From: Phenylobacterium sp.
GTDB taxonomy: Bacteria; Pseudomonadota; Alphaproteobacteria; Caulobacterales; Caulobacteraceae
Length of the DNA: 7,205 nucleotides
Direction: 5' to 3'
NCBI GenBank assembly: GCA_028291285.1
Contig: JAQGIJ010000408.1
Coordinates: 1-7,205, forward strand
Shown: piece by piece, positions 7,045 to 7,205 of the stretch
Layout of the letters: every line of letters starts with the position of its first letter
How positions within the stretch are numbered: the first letter of the stretch is position 1
Notes under the pieces: model-generated
The model's input: only the letters and a program-made list of their open reading frames with translations
Told to the model about the DNA's origin: nothing
Database searches by the model: none
Program-made: the position numbers and the translations under genes

Positions 7045-7205
7045 TCAAGCGAACAGCTCGCGCACCGCCGGCGTGGAGACCTTCATTGAGGGCGTGCGCG
7101 GCAACTCGTCGACGAAGCGGAAGGCGACCGGCGCGCAGTAGGCCATCAGCTTGGAGCGCACGAGCTCGGCGAGCTCGGCCTCGCTGGGCTTCTGAACGCC
7201 GTCCC
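7045..7205 (-). CDS. Acyl-CoA synthetase (AMP-forming), C-terminal end, partial
   Basis: The minus strand from the window edge reads 52 residues to a TGA at 7045-7047; the rest of the gene lies beyond the window. The fragment matches the C-terminal lid domain of the ANL (AMP-binding) superfamily: an ELAELVRSKLM helix, the segment YCAPVAFRFVDELPRTP, and the conserved catalytic lysine in TPSMKVS (codon at 7081-7083). In this family that lysine is needed for the adenylation half-reaction. Full-length members activate a carboxylic acid with ATP and load it onto CoA. Met stands before the lysine where Gly is commonest, which suggests a particular subgroup, perhaps carnitine/crotonobetaine-CoA-ligase-like, but substrate cannot be told from this piece. 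It converges on the hydrolase gene. Confidence 0.8.
   Translation of the reverse strand, partial: DGVQKPSEAELAELVRSKLMAYCAPVAFRFVDELPRTPSMKVSTPAVRELFA

Overview
The window is high-GC DNA, with third codon positions almost always G or C. It looks like an alphaproteobacterium, and I would guess Caulobacterales (Caulobacter/Phenylobacterium-like). That guess rests on codon usage, the NodT-type outer-membrane lipoprotein, and a CCTCTCCC/GGGAGAGG intergenic hairpin of a kind I associate with that order. The placement is an inference; no marker gene is present.

Positions 9-5961 hold a complete three-gene tripartite efflux operon on the + strand: a periplasmic adaptor lipoprotein (9-1217), an inner-membrane RND/HAE1 proton antiporter (1214-4438) and a NodT/OprN-type outer-membrane channel lipoprotein (4441-5961). 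The genes are tightly coupled: a 4-nt ATGA overlap joins the first two, and a 2-nt gap precedes a GTG start for the third. The pump proteins most resemble the MexE-MexF-OprN / OqxA-OqxB group, so a multidrug or small-molecule export role is likely. The substrate cannot be read from the sequence. The operon promoter and any regulator lie left of the window.

Eight nucleotides after the channel gene, on the opposite strand, sits a class II tRNA-Leu with anticodon UAA and an encoded CCA end (5970-6056). A 110-nt spacer with a weak promoter-like element separates it from an alpha/beta hydrolase gene on the + strand (6167-7012). The hydrolase converges, across a 32-nt gap containing a perfect 8-bp hairpin, on the 3' end of an AMP-forming acyl-CoA synthetase gene (7045-7205, - strand) that is cut by the window edge.

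The pump genes act together: the RND trimer captures substrate from periplasm or membrane using the proton gradient, the adaptor bridges it to the channel, and the channel opens to the outside. The hydrolase and synthetase are probably metabolic and need not relate to the pump. I see no CRISPR array, insertion sequence, phage gene or riboswitch, and nothing that clearly amounts to an undescribed system. The most useful second looks are the tRNA/operon junction, the structured RND start and the atypical acid residue of the hydrolase.
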